A stretch of 64,000 nt of DNA from Stromatinia cepivora (lineage: Eukaryota > Ascomycota > Leotiomycetes > Helotiales > Sclerotiniaceae), in NCBI GenBank assembly GCA_014898415.1, contig RCTD01000001.1, forward strand, positions 620,001-684,000, in the 5' to 3' direction. This document shows positions 43,501 to 55,515 of the stretch, in pieces; positions within the stretch are counted from its first letter, which is position 1, and every line of letters starts with the position of its first letter. The position numbers and the translations under genes are program-made. Below the pieces are notes generated by a model. The model did not search any database. It had not been told where the DNA came from and saw only the letters and a program-made list of their open reading frames with translations.

Positions 43501-46500
43501 CAATCACCGCTGTGACTTGTACCGGACCGAAAGTGCGAGAGTAAGCAGGGAAAAACGACAGCAGTCGATATTACACGCTTTTTTGATTAAGGATACTATC
43601 CATAGCAGTCAATCTGGTAGCATTGCTTTCTTATCCTGAAGAAGAGATCGTTGTTATCCGGATATTCGGAGGAAATATCTTCCCAGGTTCACTTTTTTTT
43701 TAGCTTAAGGGCATGAGTTTACATGATGTATTTAGACGGTGGTAGAGTAAATTTCTCATCGCTGAAGACTTAAGTTATAGCTCACGATAGCTTGCCTGAG
43801 GTCGAAAAGTCAACAGGATGATGCGGATAATTTATAAGAATTTTTGTGTCCAGAGGCTTATGAGTAAGTCAATGGCCTCTGTATCTCACTACCTGAGATT
43901 CTATGCAAAGATGAATCCTAGCGAGTGTTAGCCTACATTGAAGAAGCCGGGAGTGAAGTTCGTCGTGCAGTATATATTGTTGATGTTAAGTCAGAGGATG
44001 GAGCATCAAGACTCAAAATTATCGAGATTTATCAGCGATGATGTGATAAAGCCACTTGAGATGGCAGCAGACGGGAACTTATAGCTGTGGGAAATGCTCA
44101 GCGGGGAATGTACGGATCCCACACAAGAGGACAGGAAAAAGAATAGGGATGAATATTTTTGAATGTAATACAATTTGACTTTTTAGCACGAACCGATAAT
44201 AATAACTCAAAGGGTTTCAAAAAAAAAAGTTTTAGCCGTAAAGATTGACTATGGCTGGACCAAAAATCTAACAACCTCGTCCCATCCTCCGAGAAATATG
44301 AAACGCAATTGCTGAGGTAGATTCCCGCTCAGAAATCAGTTACCACACTACACTGCATTGCACCACGACTGCAACGGCATATCCTTGGAGTCACAACACC
44401 CTAATCTATCGCAAATCGATCCATCTACCTATACACGAATCACGAATCACGAATCCAGAATCCAGAATTCCCACCTCGCAACCCAAAAACATTAATTTGG
44501 CTTCATACTTCCATATGCCCATCTTTACATGACTCTCCAATCGGGAACCAGTTAATAGTTTCAAAATCATATCATATCATAACGCCCAATAACGCCCATT
44601 GTAAAAGGTTATCTTTGAGCATTTCTTTACTCATCTATATATATCATCATTATCATATCATCTATTACAAATAACTACCTTTCGTCTCACCTTACCTCAC
44701 CTCATTTACTACAACATACACAACCTCGAGGTCATCACAATTATACAAATATTAAATATCAATATTAATTTCTATCGCTTCTTCCATCATAATGGTTCCT
44801 GATCACTGAGTAATAATTTCCAATTTTTATCTCCTCGTCTAGATACGGAGAGGAGACTTATATACAGACCTAGCAAACACACACACCGCAGGAAACCTCA
44901 TCACCGAGACACTGGCCGGAAGAATACGGTAAATACTTTCGATAACGAAACATACACCTATAGGATGGAAAAATGGAAAAATAGTGTAAAATTATAATTG
45001 AAAGTATATATACATCTGATTTTCTATGTATATGTTCGAAGAATCTGTTTATTGATTACGTATACTGCGTTATATATTGCGAGATTATGGTGCATTTCCG
45101 TGGTATAAAATGGGATTTTCTAGTATTGAATTTGCGGATTTAAAGATTTTTGGTCGATTTTGGATTTAATATCAATATCAGTTATTGACATTTATTTCGA
45201 TTTTACGAGCATTATCTATCGGTATATCTATCCGAATTCCAAATATAGAGGAATTGATCTTTCTGTAATTTATAACTACTGAATATATTTCGATCCTCAA
45301 GAAGCTTTGTATCGGAGAATTCTCATAATGATTTTCGGTATAAGATGAAGATAATATATAAATCTAGCATATTAAGCACTATCGAATTAACTTGAAGACG
45401 CTGTGTCGGAAATCTATAAAGTAGATGCTCATTGCATATTCTGTGTTTTAAGGGTGAGGAGGATAATGAGGATGAGATTGGTTGGCTCGAAGCAATTCAT
45501 GTTTATTTTAGTCTGTTCGTTTTAGTGTCGTTCATTTTAGTATTGTTCATTTTAGTTATTGTTCATTTTAGTATTGTTCATTTTAGCACTGTACTATTTC
45601 TCCCCAATGCTCATTTAATTGGTTTGTTCGTTTTAGTGTCGTTCATTTTAGTGTCGTTCATTTTAGTGTCGCTCATTTTAGAATCGTTCGTTTTAGTATC
45701 GTTCATTTTAATATCAGCTTTTAGCATACCCCGTACCCGTTTTGTGAGGATTATATAGATATACATGAATCTGAATGATGATGGTAGTGATGATCAATCT
45801 TTATATCACACCTTGTCGATTAAGATGCCGTCGGGAAACGAGATCTGCATCGTACATATTTCTAAGATTAGAATAAGACTAGGTATGAGAATACAAATCC
45901 TATGTTCGGAGGAGGGGGGGGGGTGTGAGTTATGAATACTTGGAAATTTGACGTTGGGATTCTTCATATATGACCTTATAGAAAGGGATTTTTCATATTT
46001 TCACTCACTTGAAGGGAAAGGAAGGGAATCAGCGGTCTGAAATTGAAATTGAAACTTGAAAAATGGAATATTTAAGAAGCATCATAAATAGATTAGATAT
46101 TCTAGTCATCATTGCTACCACTACCAATATAAAGACAAAAATTATACATATCATTCAAAGACCCATATAACTAACTAGTACTGAAATCAACATTCAAGAT
46201 TCAAGAAAAGCCGACGAAGTATCAGGAAGCTATTGAACAATCTCGAAGTCAAAGATTTATCAATATTAACTAGTCGTCTTGAATCTATATCTACTACTTT
46301 TGAAGCTAACTATAAGTGAGTTTTCCCAAAAGGGTTATTAGTTTACTGCTAGTGTTTGGTTCTATAATGTAAAAGAGGTCAATATTGTTATAGAATCCAG
46401 TTTCACATGGAAATTTTGGTTTGGGATTCATGTATAATTATGGAGACAGATCTCAGTACGGTTTTATTCAAGGATGTTTCTTCTTATACCTCTCTCGAAG

Positions 46501-46862
46501 CCGATTTTCAGCATTTATCTAATTTTTGCGTACTAAAATATAATACTCGTGATATGAAAGTAGAATCAAAAAAAACTTCGTATTTACACTTTTCAAGAGA
46601 AGAGAAGAGGATTCCGAGTACGTGGATGCAGGGCCGGGGGGGGGGGGGGGGTATGGAGCCCCCTGACCAAAAAAACAGCCGTATTGCAGGTAAAGTAGTA
46701 AACATAAAAAAAAGACAAATGTGCAATCAATGTACAAAACAGCCGTTATCCAAATCCAAGATCTTGAAACACCAACACCGATTTCATAATACCTGCGTGA
46801 AAAATTCGCAAGAACAGAAGTTGCAAGGAGCAGGCTCAGCCCAACCCATCCCATCCCACCCA
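40577..46862. other. Six-kb gene-poor stretch
   Basis: No convincing gene on either strand. Contents: a G/T-rich tract at about 41870-42060 (GGTTAGTGG repeats), ATATATA runs near 42240 and 44640, short CACGAAT repeats near 44435, a very AT-rich block at about 44980-45400, a 15-bp minisatellite at 45515-45717, and a G16 run at 46636. The 178-codon open frame at 46407-46943 crosses the G run and overlaps the cutinase 3' end; I do not believe it. Confidence 0.6.
45515..45717. repeat. 15-bp minisatellite (GTTCATTTTAGTGTC-like)
   Basis: Two blocks of an imperfect 14-15-bp unit (about 45515-45596 and 45624-45717) separated by about 28 bp of other sequence. Because the unit is mostly 15 bp it stays open in one frame (repeating SFILV), which creates a 108-codon spurious ORF. 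Confidence 0.85.
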
Positions 46863-47603
46863 TTACATACCCGCAGCAGTCTTAACAAAAGCCGCAGCAG
46901 TACCAGCATCCATGCCATAAGTCAAATGAGGCGCCAAAATTAAATCTCCATGCGCACAAATATTATCACCGGTATGGCAGATAACTTTAGTTTTTGCGGC
47001 TGAAGCCCCTGCGACTGGTGTTCCGTTGTCTGATACACGTGTTAGTGTATAGAGTGAATGGCTTGACAAGGGGTTTATTTACCTGGGTCACCAAAAATGA
47101 CGACGGCGCTGACTTTGGCCATGGTGGCTGCCGGAAGCATTTTGGCGGCGTTGTGTACGAGTTGGCCTCCTTGTGAGTAGCCTGACATGACAATTTTTGA
47201 CTGTGGGCAGTTTGTGACGGCTGTTGAGATCATTTGAGCCCTATGGTATAAGAATTAGTGGTTATTTATTTGATGAGTATGGGGATGCATACATCATCTT
47301 GCTTCCATTTGCATCACCTCCTGCCAAAAATCCGGGGATATCGGCAGGGTATGGAACACCTTGGGTAGCCATGTTGCTGGCTCCAACGGCTTGACCAAGA
47401 GCAGCTACTAATGGAGGTCCTACTACGGTACCGAGAGTTCCTGTTTCTGTGGTTCCACGTGCGAATATCAACATCATTGGCGCGCATGCACTTGTACCGG
47501 CTGCAGCTTTGACATTTCCAGTGCCATTGCTGCCCTTGATAATTGGCGTAGCTAGGACGGAAATGGGGAGGAGCAAGAGTGATAAGTATTGTGGAGTCTT
47601 CAT
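46863..47603 (-). CDS. Cutinase (secreted)
   Basis: Serine esterase that hydrolyses cutin of plant cuticles (alpha/beta hydrolase, cutinase family). Three exons, 47603-47293, 47240-47083 and 47029-46863, give 211 residues with introns of 52 and 53 bp. A signal peptide is clear (MKTPQYLSLLLLPISVLATP). The domain begins CAPMMLIFARGTTETG. The nucleophile motif is GYSQG with Ser126, and the other triad residues are Asp178 in GDNIC and His191 in LAPHLTYG. Four Cys in the mature protein can form the two conserved disulphides (43/115 and 174/181 approximately). Length and motif spacing are normal, and the frame is intact. It sits alone in gene-poor DNA. Confidence 0.95.
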
Positions 47604-50131
47604 TTTGATATTTGATTGGATGTATTATATTTGTGAAGTAGTAAATGAGCGATGATATTTGTATTGTGTCCTTGAATTTAAAAATGAGTGATAAAAAGTA
47701 AGCTTAACTTGAAAAATGAATTGAAAAAGAAACGGTCATCCATTGGGGCAGACATTAACTTATATCTTCAATCATACCAAGAACCTGAGTTACAAAAAAA
47801 ACCATCATCACCGCAAACTTTCCTATAAATTGCAAACAGGAACGAGAAAAATGTTGCGATTGGCTGATATTTTTCATGCAACTCTCAGGAAATGGATGTG
47901 ATGAACTTACGGCACAGATGCAAGATTCAGCAACATGAAACTCGTCTCAACATCACCTCACCATCATCCTACCGAGGTAAAAGAAAATCAGATGGCAACT
48001 TTTCTCCTTCTGGTCTATACAATGGAACATTTTCGATGTTTAGACTATAACATCTGAAAGTCTGGGCGTTAAGGCCGTGTATCCCAAACTTCATCAACTT
48101 GAGAATGATGGGTAGCATCGTCGATTCTTCAACATATTTCGGTATTTTGGTGTGTAGGACCAGGAAATGAAGGATCGGTTGTTGTATATAAGTGACTTTC
48201 CACTGAGTTAAAGATAGAACTCTCTTCGCAGAGCTGCCAGAATTCCCATATCAATTTGAGTATGTAAATTGTCTCAAGATATGAAGCTTTGTAAATTGCC
48301 GAAGTCTGATACTATAGATATCGATATGCCCGAGTGATTGGGACAATCAGCCCATGTTGTCATTTGTCTGTGCGACGAGCCTCAATTGAGATAGTGGCAT
48401 GTAAATTTCCATGCATCGGTGCTCATTTTGCTTACACAACGTGGTTTTGTAGAAAATAAAGTTGTTTGCATCGTTTGACACCAAGCGGCACGAAATACTT
48501 TTGGGGATTGGGATGGTTGGAGAATTGGAGAATGCGATTCGTGAACAAAACAGCTGTCCCACCAGGGCCACATCCATTTTGCTTTATCCTTGGCCTATTT
48601 CAGGATTGTTTTGTTTTTTTTTTCTCGGCACTTTTTTGCCAATGATCCAGGATTCATATTGTTTTTCAAACAATCAGATCGATATCATACATTATATACA
48701 TCATATACATCATATACATCATATACATCATATACATCATATACATCATATACATCATATACATCATATACATCATATACATCATATACATCATATACAT
48801 CATATATTATGCGCTGATGTTCGTTGTATCCTCGTGGTATTTCGTACTCAGGGGAGAATGAAGATTCCAAGCGTTCAGGGGCTCACGGCATGGAAATAAC
48901 CCATGCACATGCCCTGCAACCTCCTTCACTTCCGATTAAACAAATTTAAACCATTGCAGAATTTCATTTATTTTACAAATAATAACCAAAGCCATATTTT
49001 TGAATCAGTTTATGACTCGATTTTCGGCAAACTATCGAATTTTCTGGGCATCGAAGTCCAAAAAACGTTTCCAGTACTGCATCATGGTAATATGGGGATT
49101 GCTCTGGCACACAATGTCGGATGGAGACCGAATAGCTTCACACGAAGAAAATGACCCAAAACAAATAGGATCAAGCTCGGTGCAAAGAATTCTATATGGA
49201 TTTTTCGACAATCTGTTGGTGGAGAATGAGGGAAAGGAAGCACAATAAATATATCTGGTTCGAGGACAAAACGATGCAGGACAATAATTAGAGCGAAGAG
49301 AATTGCTAAATTCTGAGTCTTTGGAGCCTAAAGGCAATACTTCTGTTAGTCCTGCTGTTATTTATTTTTGACAGTATCGTTCTAGCAATTATCGGCTCCC
49401 TTCTTGCTAAAATTACTAAAATCGCACCGAAAGGGGAATGATGCTACACCTAAGATTAGTCGGAGTACATCTAATAACAACAATACAACATGTTGATGGG
49501 ATGCTCGCGGCACTGCTTATTCTTTTGCGTGTCCCATATGTAATTAAATTTACAGGCTTCTAGACAGTACCGTTTATTCCTTTAATTCGTTAGTCTACTG
49601 CTCATGGAAGTCTTTCAGTAGTTTTGACACTGCAGCAGAAATTTAATCTTTCTTTTAATAGTACTCGGAGTACTATAAATAAATACCATTCAAATTCGTC
49701 CGATAGATTCCTAGCTACCTATCCATAAGATATCTAGGTATCCATAAAGCTTTAGCGGCTCGAAGAAACGCGATTGCTAACATGCCAAATTACGATATGA
49801 TATTTACAACTAGCAAACCCTGAGTTTTTAGATTCCAAAAAGATGTTTGGAACTTCGAATCTGATTTCTTGGTGTCTGGAGATTTCACCTCGGATTTTGA
49901 TCTCATATTTTTCTGGTCTACTCGAGTATGTAAAACCCAGGGCTATAAAGAAATGATGGAAGGCACTCTCAAAGAAACAATCACAAGAAAATGAAGTTAT
50001 CTTATCCATGCTCCAAATTATGCATACACAAACATACCACTTGAAAAACAAGCTGAATATGAACCGGCAAGAATAATATAACGAAAACAAATACAATTAA
50101 TACGTTATTTCCCTAGCATATATACTCAAGG
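47604..50131. other. Intergenic, no gene seen
   Basis: 2.5 kb between the cutinase promoter and the P450 3' end. The only marked structure is the 9-bp repeat at 48694-48806, listed separately. Open frames across 48347-49337 are read-through of that repeat or random. Confidence 0.55.
48694..48806. repeat. 9-bp tandem repeat (ATACATCAT), about 12 copies
   Basis: A nearly perfect array of ATACATCAT. Because the unit is a multiple of three, it stays open in several frames on both strands (SYT, HHI, YDV repeats). That explains the overlapping open frames here and is not evidence of a gene. Confidence 0.95.
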
Positions 50132-51994
50132 TCATTTTAACGAAATCTCCCTCTTCTCATATCCAACCTGTTTCCCATTAACAACTCCATCCTCCCCGCT
50201 AACCATCTCCGTATCCGCATTACCCCTCAACAACTCAGCTCTGATCGGTGCATCCGCGCGTTCACCCCTCCGCTCCACAACATCAAAAGCAAACCACTCC
50301 GGCCTAACAATCACATACGCCGTATAATCATACCACGGCACCTCTATATCCTCACCCTTCTCATTCTTCTTCTTCCTAACATCCACACTCCACAATATCG
50401 TCGCAATAACTGCAAACAATACAATCTCCACATAATCCTGTCCGATGCATGCGCGTCTTCCCCAGCCAAATCCATGCTGGGCTTTGATGGAGGGCCAATG
50501 GGTAAGTGGTTCCCGGTATGTGGGATATTCTGGGGAGAGCCAGCGTTCGGGGCGGAAGTTCTCGGGATCGGGATAGAGGACCGTGTCTCGGCATAGACCC
50601 CATTCGAGGGCAAAACAGATGGTGTCTTTGGGGATGTGGTAGCCTTCGTATATGTCGTCTTGTGTAAGGACATGAGGAACGCCTAGTTGGTTTTGTTAGT
50701 CCTTCAGTTCTTATCGGATGATATCCCATTCACTCGGAATTGAAGCTTCAGAAGAAAGGAGGCGAAATAGGAAAAGGAATAAACATACCAGCAGGAGCTG
50801 GACTTCTCCACCTGAATATCTCCCTGATGATTGCCCTCACTACAGGCATGTTCTGGATATCTTCATAACTCGGTGGTCGTTCCCCACACACTCTATCTAC
50901 CTCCTCTTGTCCTTTACGTTGCCACTCCGGACTAACAATCATAGCGTGAAAGAAACTTTGAATAGGCGATGACGTGAGTATACTTCCAATAAGCGCCAAC
51001 ATACCCACCGAGTAGGTATTATCCTCGTCCACATTGGGAGTACTTGGCATCGTGAGATGTCTCGACATCCAAGAAGTGTTCGGCTTCTCACTTTGAAGCG
51101 ACTTCCTCACCGCCTCTTTTTGCCCAAACCAGAAATTTCTCTCCCGTAGAAATCGTACGCGTTCTTCGACTTTCCATGGTTGCAGAAAATCCGGAACCCA
51201 GTCTGGAAGTTTGCGGAGAAAGGGGAGTTTGTTTTGGATGTCTCCGTCGGCGGAGATGCGGCGGAGAAGTTGGTTGGCTCGCATGATGGTTTCTTTGGCG
51301 GTGGAGAGACGAGGATCATTCCAGGCCATTTGACTGGAGATTTGGGCTGTGCATTCTTCGCAGAATTGTTTAAAGAGGTGGGGTTCGGCGATCAGGCGGG
51401 TGACAAATGTTGCGGCGCCTTTTTGAGAAAGTGCCTTGAGACGATCGGGTGGCATACTGGACATGATGTTTTTCATCCAGTTTTTTATGCGCTTCATGTC
51501 CTCTAGAGGAGGGTTAGTTCGATGTGAGTGGATGTAAAAAGATCGGGAGACTTGCCGCTGTAGGTAACAAGAGGAATGTATCTATTGCTGAATCTGCAAT
51601 CGTCTCCAATAGCCGCAAGGAATGGTCTATCTGAGTAGATGGCTCCTCTCTTGACGAATAGTTCTTCACAAATCTTGTGGGAGGTAATCCAGACAGTGTT
51701 ATCTCCATTCAGGTTGACTTGATAAATGGAACCATAATCTTTACTCCAGTCCACCATCTTCATCCATGGATTCTTTGGATCAAGATCAGGAACTGAACCG
51801 ATGATCGGATATCCTGTAGCCAAAAATTAGGCACTTTCGTGAACGAGGCATCATGCATATTTAATCTTACCTTTTGGACCCGGCAATGACTTGGCGCCAT
51901 CAGGTATTTTGACCTTCTTGAAAAGACGGTCGTAAGAGATATAACATACAAAAATCACGGCAGAAACAACGAGCAATAATGAAGAGTACGCCAT
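50132..51994 (-). CDS. Cytochrome P450 monooxygenase
   Basis: Microsomal P450 of the fungal CYP superfamily, probably acting in secondary metabolism or detoxification; the substrate is unknown. Four exons, 51994-51871, 51813-51556, 51502-50789 and 50682-50132, give 548 residues. An N-terminal membrane anchor (YSSLLLVVSAVIFVCYISY) is followed by the proline hinge LPGPKGYPIIG. The ExxR helix is EIFR (residues 355-358), the PERF-like motif is FRPERW (408-413), and the haem loop is FGWGRRACIG with Cys444. The I-helix reads LIGSILTSS, without the usual acidic-Thr pair. Introns are 57, 53 and 106 bp; the second uses a GC donor (GCAAGT), needed to join VTYS to EDMKRIKNW. No other biosynthetic genes are adjacent, so it is not visibly in a cluster. 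Confidence 0.94.
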
Positions 51995-54900
51995 GGTTAC
52001 CAATGGCAGAACGATCGAGTGTAAAATTATGAATGTAAAAGAAGTAAAAGAGGGAAGAGATCTTGGGAGACTCAATACTAATAAGTGGTCTCCATTTCAG
52101 ATCTTGGAAAGGAAGAAACAGAAAAAAAAAAAAAAAAAAGCGAATCCATCAGCAGTATACTAATTTCTCATTCACGATGTGGTCCACTAAGACAAAACTA
52201 GCCCCTTCACCAACTATCCCTTCATTCATCTGACCTGAGGACCAAGCCGCGCTCAAGAACACAAAACTACTTTTTAAGTGTATGTAGATCACGGTAACAA
52301 GTGAAGATTGTTTCCGTTGCTGAAACATTGCAGATGCGCTATCTTCCGAAGCACGGATACATACTATCATACTGTACTAGTGATGGCCCGCTAAACTCTA
52401 GTGCCCCTTTTTAGTGCTGAATTTCGTTTAGCATGTTCTAGCAATGGGTACCTGATAAACACATGGTTTGTTTGAGGCTTGCCCTATCTTTCTCTCAGCT
52501 TGTATTCGACGAATGTGCTTTTTGTGCCAACTATAAATGCCTGTTGTGTCTTCCATACTCGTGCGGCCAGAAAGTCTGTAACACTCCATTTATATATGGG
52601 CCACTATTCTCCTTGTAGTTTAGGAGTGTTGCAGACTTTCTGGCAGCACGAGTAGGTATTTCTGGCCAAGATTTCTTGAGATGAATGGCTGGTCACGAGG
52701 ACGCGTACAAGGCTGAATGATTAGCATGCTTACTTACGATGTTTGATTATCCTTTTACGAAGGAAAGACTATCGATATGCTTGATTGACAAGATTAAACC
52801 AATGGCTCTATTGAAACAGGCCCGAGCTACTGTGAGGTCAATTGGTAGTAGCGTATGAAAAATACTACCCCGCGGACCTTCAAAAGTTTAAAGCCTGCCG
52901 CACAGGGCACCACATTCCCGTGAAACTGTACGTTACCTCCCCATTTGAATCTTTGATTCAGGTTCGTATATTCAGGTTCGAGGTTGTAAGATTACTTTGT
53001 CAATCGTTGGATATGGCCAGAACGACGGGGTGCTAGCATGGCAACAGCATGGTAACCTTATTATTATCATGATGCGAACTTCCTGATGGCTAGCCAACTG
53101 ACGGTAATGCTGAATTCAGCGCGAGCGTCATAAGAGGACTTCAAAGGTGGATTTCGTCTTTGCATGTACGAGGCGTAAGTATTTGCTCTATTAGGGAGCA
53201 GCCTTTATCGGATTCTCAAAATTTTCCGATGACCCGCTGAGATTTTATTAGTTGCATTATTTTGCAAGAACGCATAATGGTGAAAATCACATAGCTAGTG
53301 CTAATGTTTTCATCTGATTTGCGTGTACAGTATTCTTTAGCCCGTTCTGTACAACACTAGCTGATACTTCTACCAAGTTTTTAAACATAGTCAGCATAAT
53401 GTTTATAGTTATATCACAGATAATATCGTGTATATTCTTTCTGCTTCATTATTGGAGGATTTGGGCATGCAGAGAACACTTTCTTGATCCTATTCACAAT
53501 TCATGAACGTAAAGGGGGAGGGATGAGGTAGCTAACCCCTTCCAACCACCGTGCGAAAAAATTACATGAAACAAGACGAATGCACCAAAACTAATGGTTA
53601 TCATGGCTCAATTATACCGGAATAGACTCTGAAGAATTAGATACTTCGTACATATTGTTTTCAGCACATGTACACAGATCTAATTCTGGTCAAGGAGATG
53701 AGGTCTCGCAGGTAAATTTCAACGGTATCCCATGGGCTTTTATTATCAAAGCATACAGCGTTGAATTTACCCACGCATTCGTCCTGCAAAGAAAAAAATG
53801 ACAACCGCGCAAGGTTACGCACCGCAGAAATCTTCTCACAGATATTTCAATATCTGACGTTTCCTTGTCACATATCATACAAGAGACAGAGAATATCTTA
53901 GTAGCTTGGATATTCCTCAAATTGGCACATTCGACCTCGAACTTATGGAAGGCTGACCAAACCATTCTTCAAACATTTTTCCACAATTTCTATTCGAGTA
54001 GTCAATACAATTGGAAGTTCATATTTATTCGTAACCATTGCCATATTTGCTCTCATTGGCAAATTTATGAAACGACAAAGATACCAGATATCTGATCATA
54101 TATCAGCGGTGAAAAGTGTAGGTTGTAAAGATTCTAACATCAAGTGTCTTCGGCTCTCCCCATGAAGGCATACGGGGTAGGAATACCGGATTGCTACATT
54201 CAGTAGAATTTTTTAATTTTTTAGGATATCTACCTTGACCCCGTGAATGCTGGGTTCTTCTACATCTTTACGATCGCTTTTCTTGATCTAACAGCAGAGA
54301 AAGACTTTTCTCACGGAGACAAACAAACTCACTGGCTAAATGATCCTGTCGCAACTTTCAATTACCATCATCTACCCAGTTCGTTATGATCCCTTGAAAA
54401 CACAAATGCCCCCAATAAAAGGGATTAAATTAAAATGATCTACTGGTAGTGAGTTGCTCTTCAGCCGAAATTCAATCATAGAATTCCTTAATCACATGCA
54501 TCACCGTCAAGGTCAACAGGCTTTTTTGTGGATGGGCATGAAATCCCACAAAGTTGTACACCACAAACACAACAGCATACCATGAATCATACCCAAACAA
54601 GACACGAAAGACGAATCTCATTTACCATCACAGGAATTGTTGATGTTGGTGGTTGTTGGTTTTTAATCTTATAAAGTTTGAAGTCATCATGCAAACATTG
54701 CTGATTGGTAGACGATATACGATTACACAGCCCATCTCAAGCGAGCTTACATCATTCATCTAAGAGCCCCTCCTTGATCTATTTGGATCACGATATATCA
54801 CACGGGTATGCACATCCGCGTGAACCAATTTCTTGAAACCGTGTGCTGCATGTCACATAGTTCTATAAGGGAAACGGGTCCGTACATTCGGTATCAGGAT

Positions 54901-55041
54901 TGCATCGTACATTCCTTCGAGTCATGTATTGTAACCTTGTGAAGGGAATTCTTCATGTAGTGCTATAGACCCAGCCTTATTCGCTATAGAGTAGAAATTG
55001 CTGCACACACTGAGAGGTCATACTATGGGTTCATGATATGT
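51995..55041. other. Intergenic, no gene seen
   Basis: 3 kb upstream of the P450. It holds an A19 run at 52120-52139, an inverted-repeat element at 52557-52653 (listed separately), and otherwise AT-rich DNA with only random short frames. Confidence 0.55.
52557..52653. mobile_element. 97-bp hairpin MITE flanked by TA
   Basis: Left arm 52557-52587 (ACTCGTGCGGCCAGAAAGTC...) and right arm 52623-52653 are inverted copies with 29 of 31 matches, separated by 35 bp. Taking the outermost TA on both sides as target duplication, the element runs CTCGTG...CACGAG. It is too small to encode anything and would form a strong hairpin if transcribed. Confidence 0.75.
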
Positions 55042-55371
55042 TCATTTGGTAGAGTGGAAGTTCAATGAGTACTTTGGTATAATAATTATATCCAAGGAGG
55101 AATGGGTGATTTTTGTTAAGCTACATCCGCGTTTTCTCCTTCTTGTTGAAATTCGCCTGATCTTGTTGCTATTGTAGAATGTTCTATAACTGTCTGCTGT
55201 TGGTAACATTATAAGCTGTGCCTCAGAAATGTAATACTCACGTCGCGTTGTAGGATTCTCAATGATTCCTGCTTTCTCATCCATACCGTTAGATTCTGTA
55301 GCATCATTTCGGTAATGAGAAGTCATACTGGGGATCTTAGGGGTTGTAGACAACTTGCTATATTTTGGCAT
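55042..55371 (-). CDS. Possible small gene, divergent to the mucin-like locus
   Basis: Open frame of 109 codons from ATG 55371. The first 43 codons (MPKYSKLSTTPKIPSM, then NGMDEKAGIIENPTTR) look coding and end at a strong GTGAGT donor (55241). The sequence after it looks more protein-like in a different frame, but I cannot connect the two with a standard acceptor. It is 144 bp from the start of the mucin-like gene. No family is recognised; weak call. Confidence 0.25.
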   Translation of the reverse strand: MPKYSKLSTTPKIPSMTSHYRNDATESNGMDEKAGIIENPTTRREYYISEAQLIMLPTADSYRTFYNSNKIRRISTRRRKRGCSLTKITHSSLDIIIIPKYSLNFHSTK

Positions 55372-55515
55372 GGCATATAAATATGTAGCAATGATTCTCT
55401 ACCAGACTTTCCGTAAACCATCCTCATTATTTCCTCAAGTCTTTCTTTTTGAACTCCTTTCATTGAAATTCCCAGTCATTCTTTTCTGGCGCCAGTGCCA
55501 CACACATTCTTTACC

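Noticed and set aside
46407..46943. 178-codon ORF crossing a G16 run
   Set aside because: It runs through a homopolymer and antisense into the last cutinase exon; composition changes along it and no family is seen.
48660..48830. Possible CRISPR-like array at the 9-bp repeats
   Set aside because: Contiguous tandem repeats without spacers in a eukaryotic genome; a simple satellite.
50132..55041. Secondary-metabolite cluster around the P450
   Set aside because: No synthase, transferase, transporter or regulator gene lies next to it within the window.
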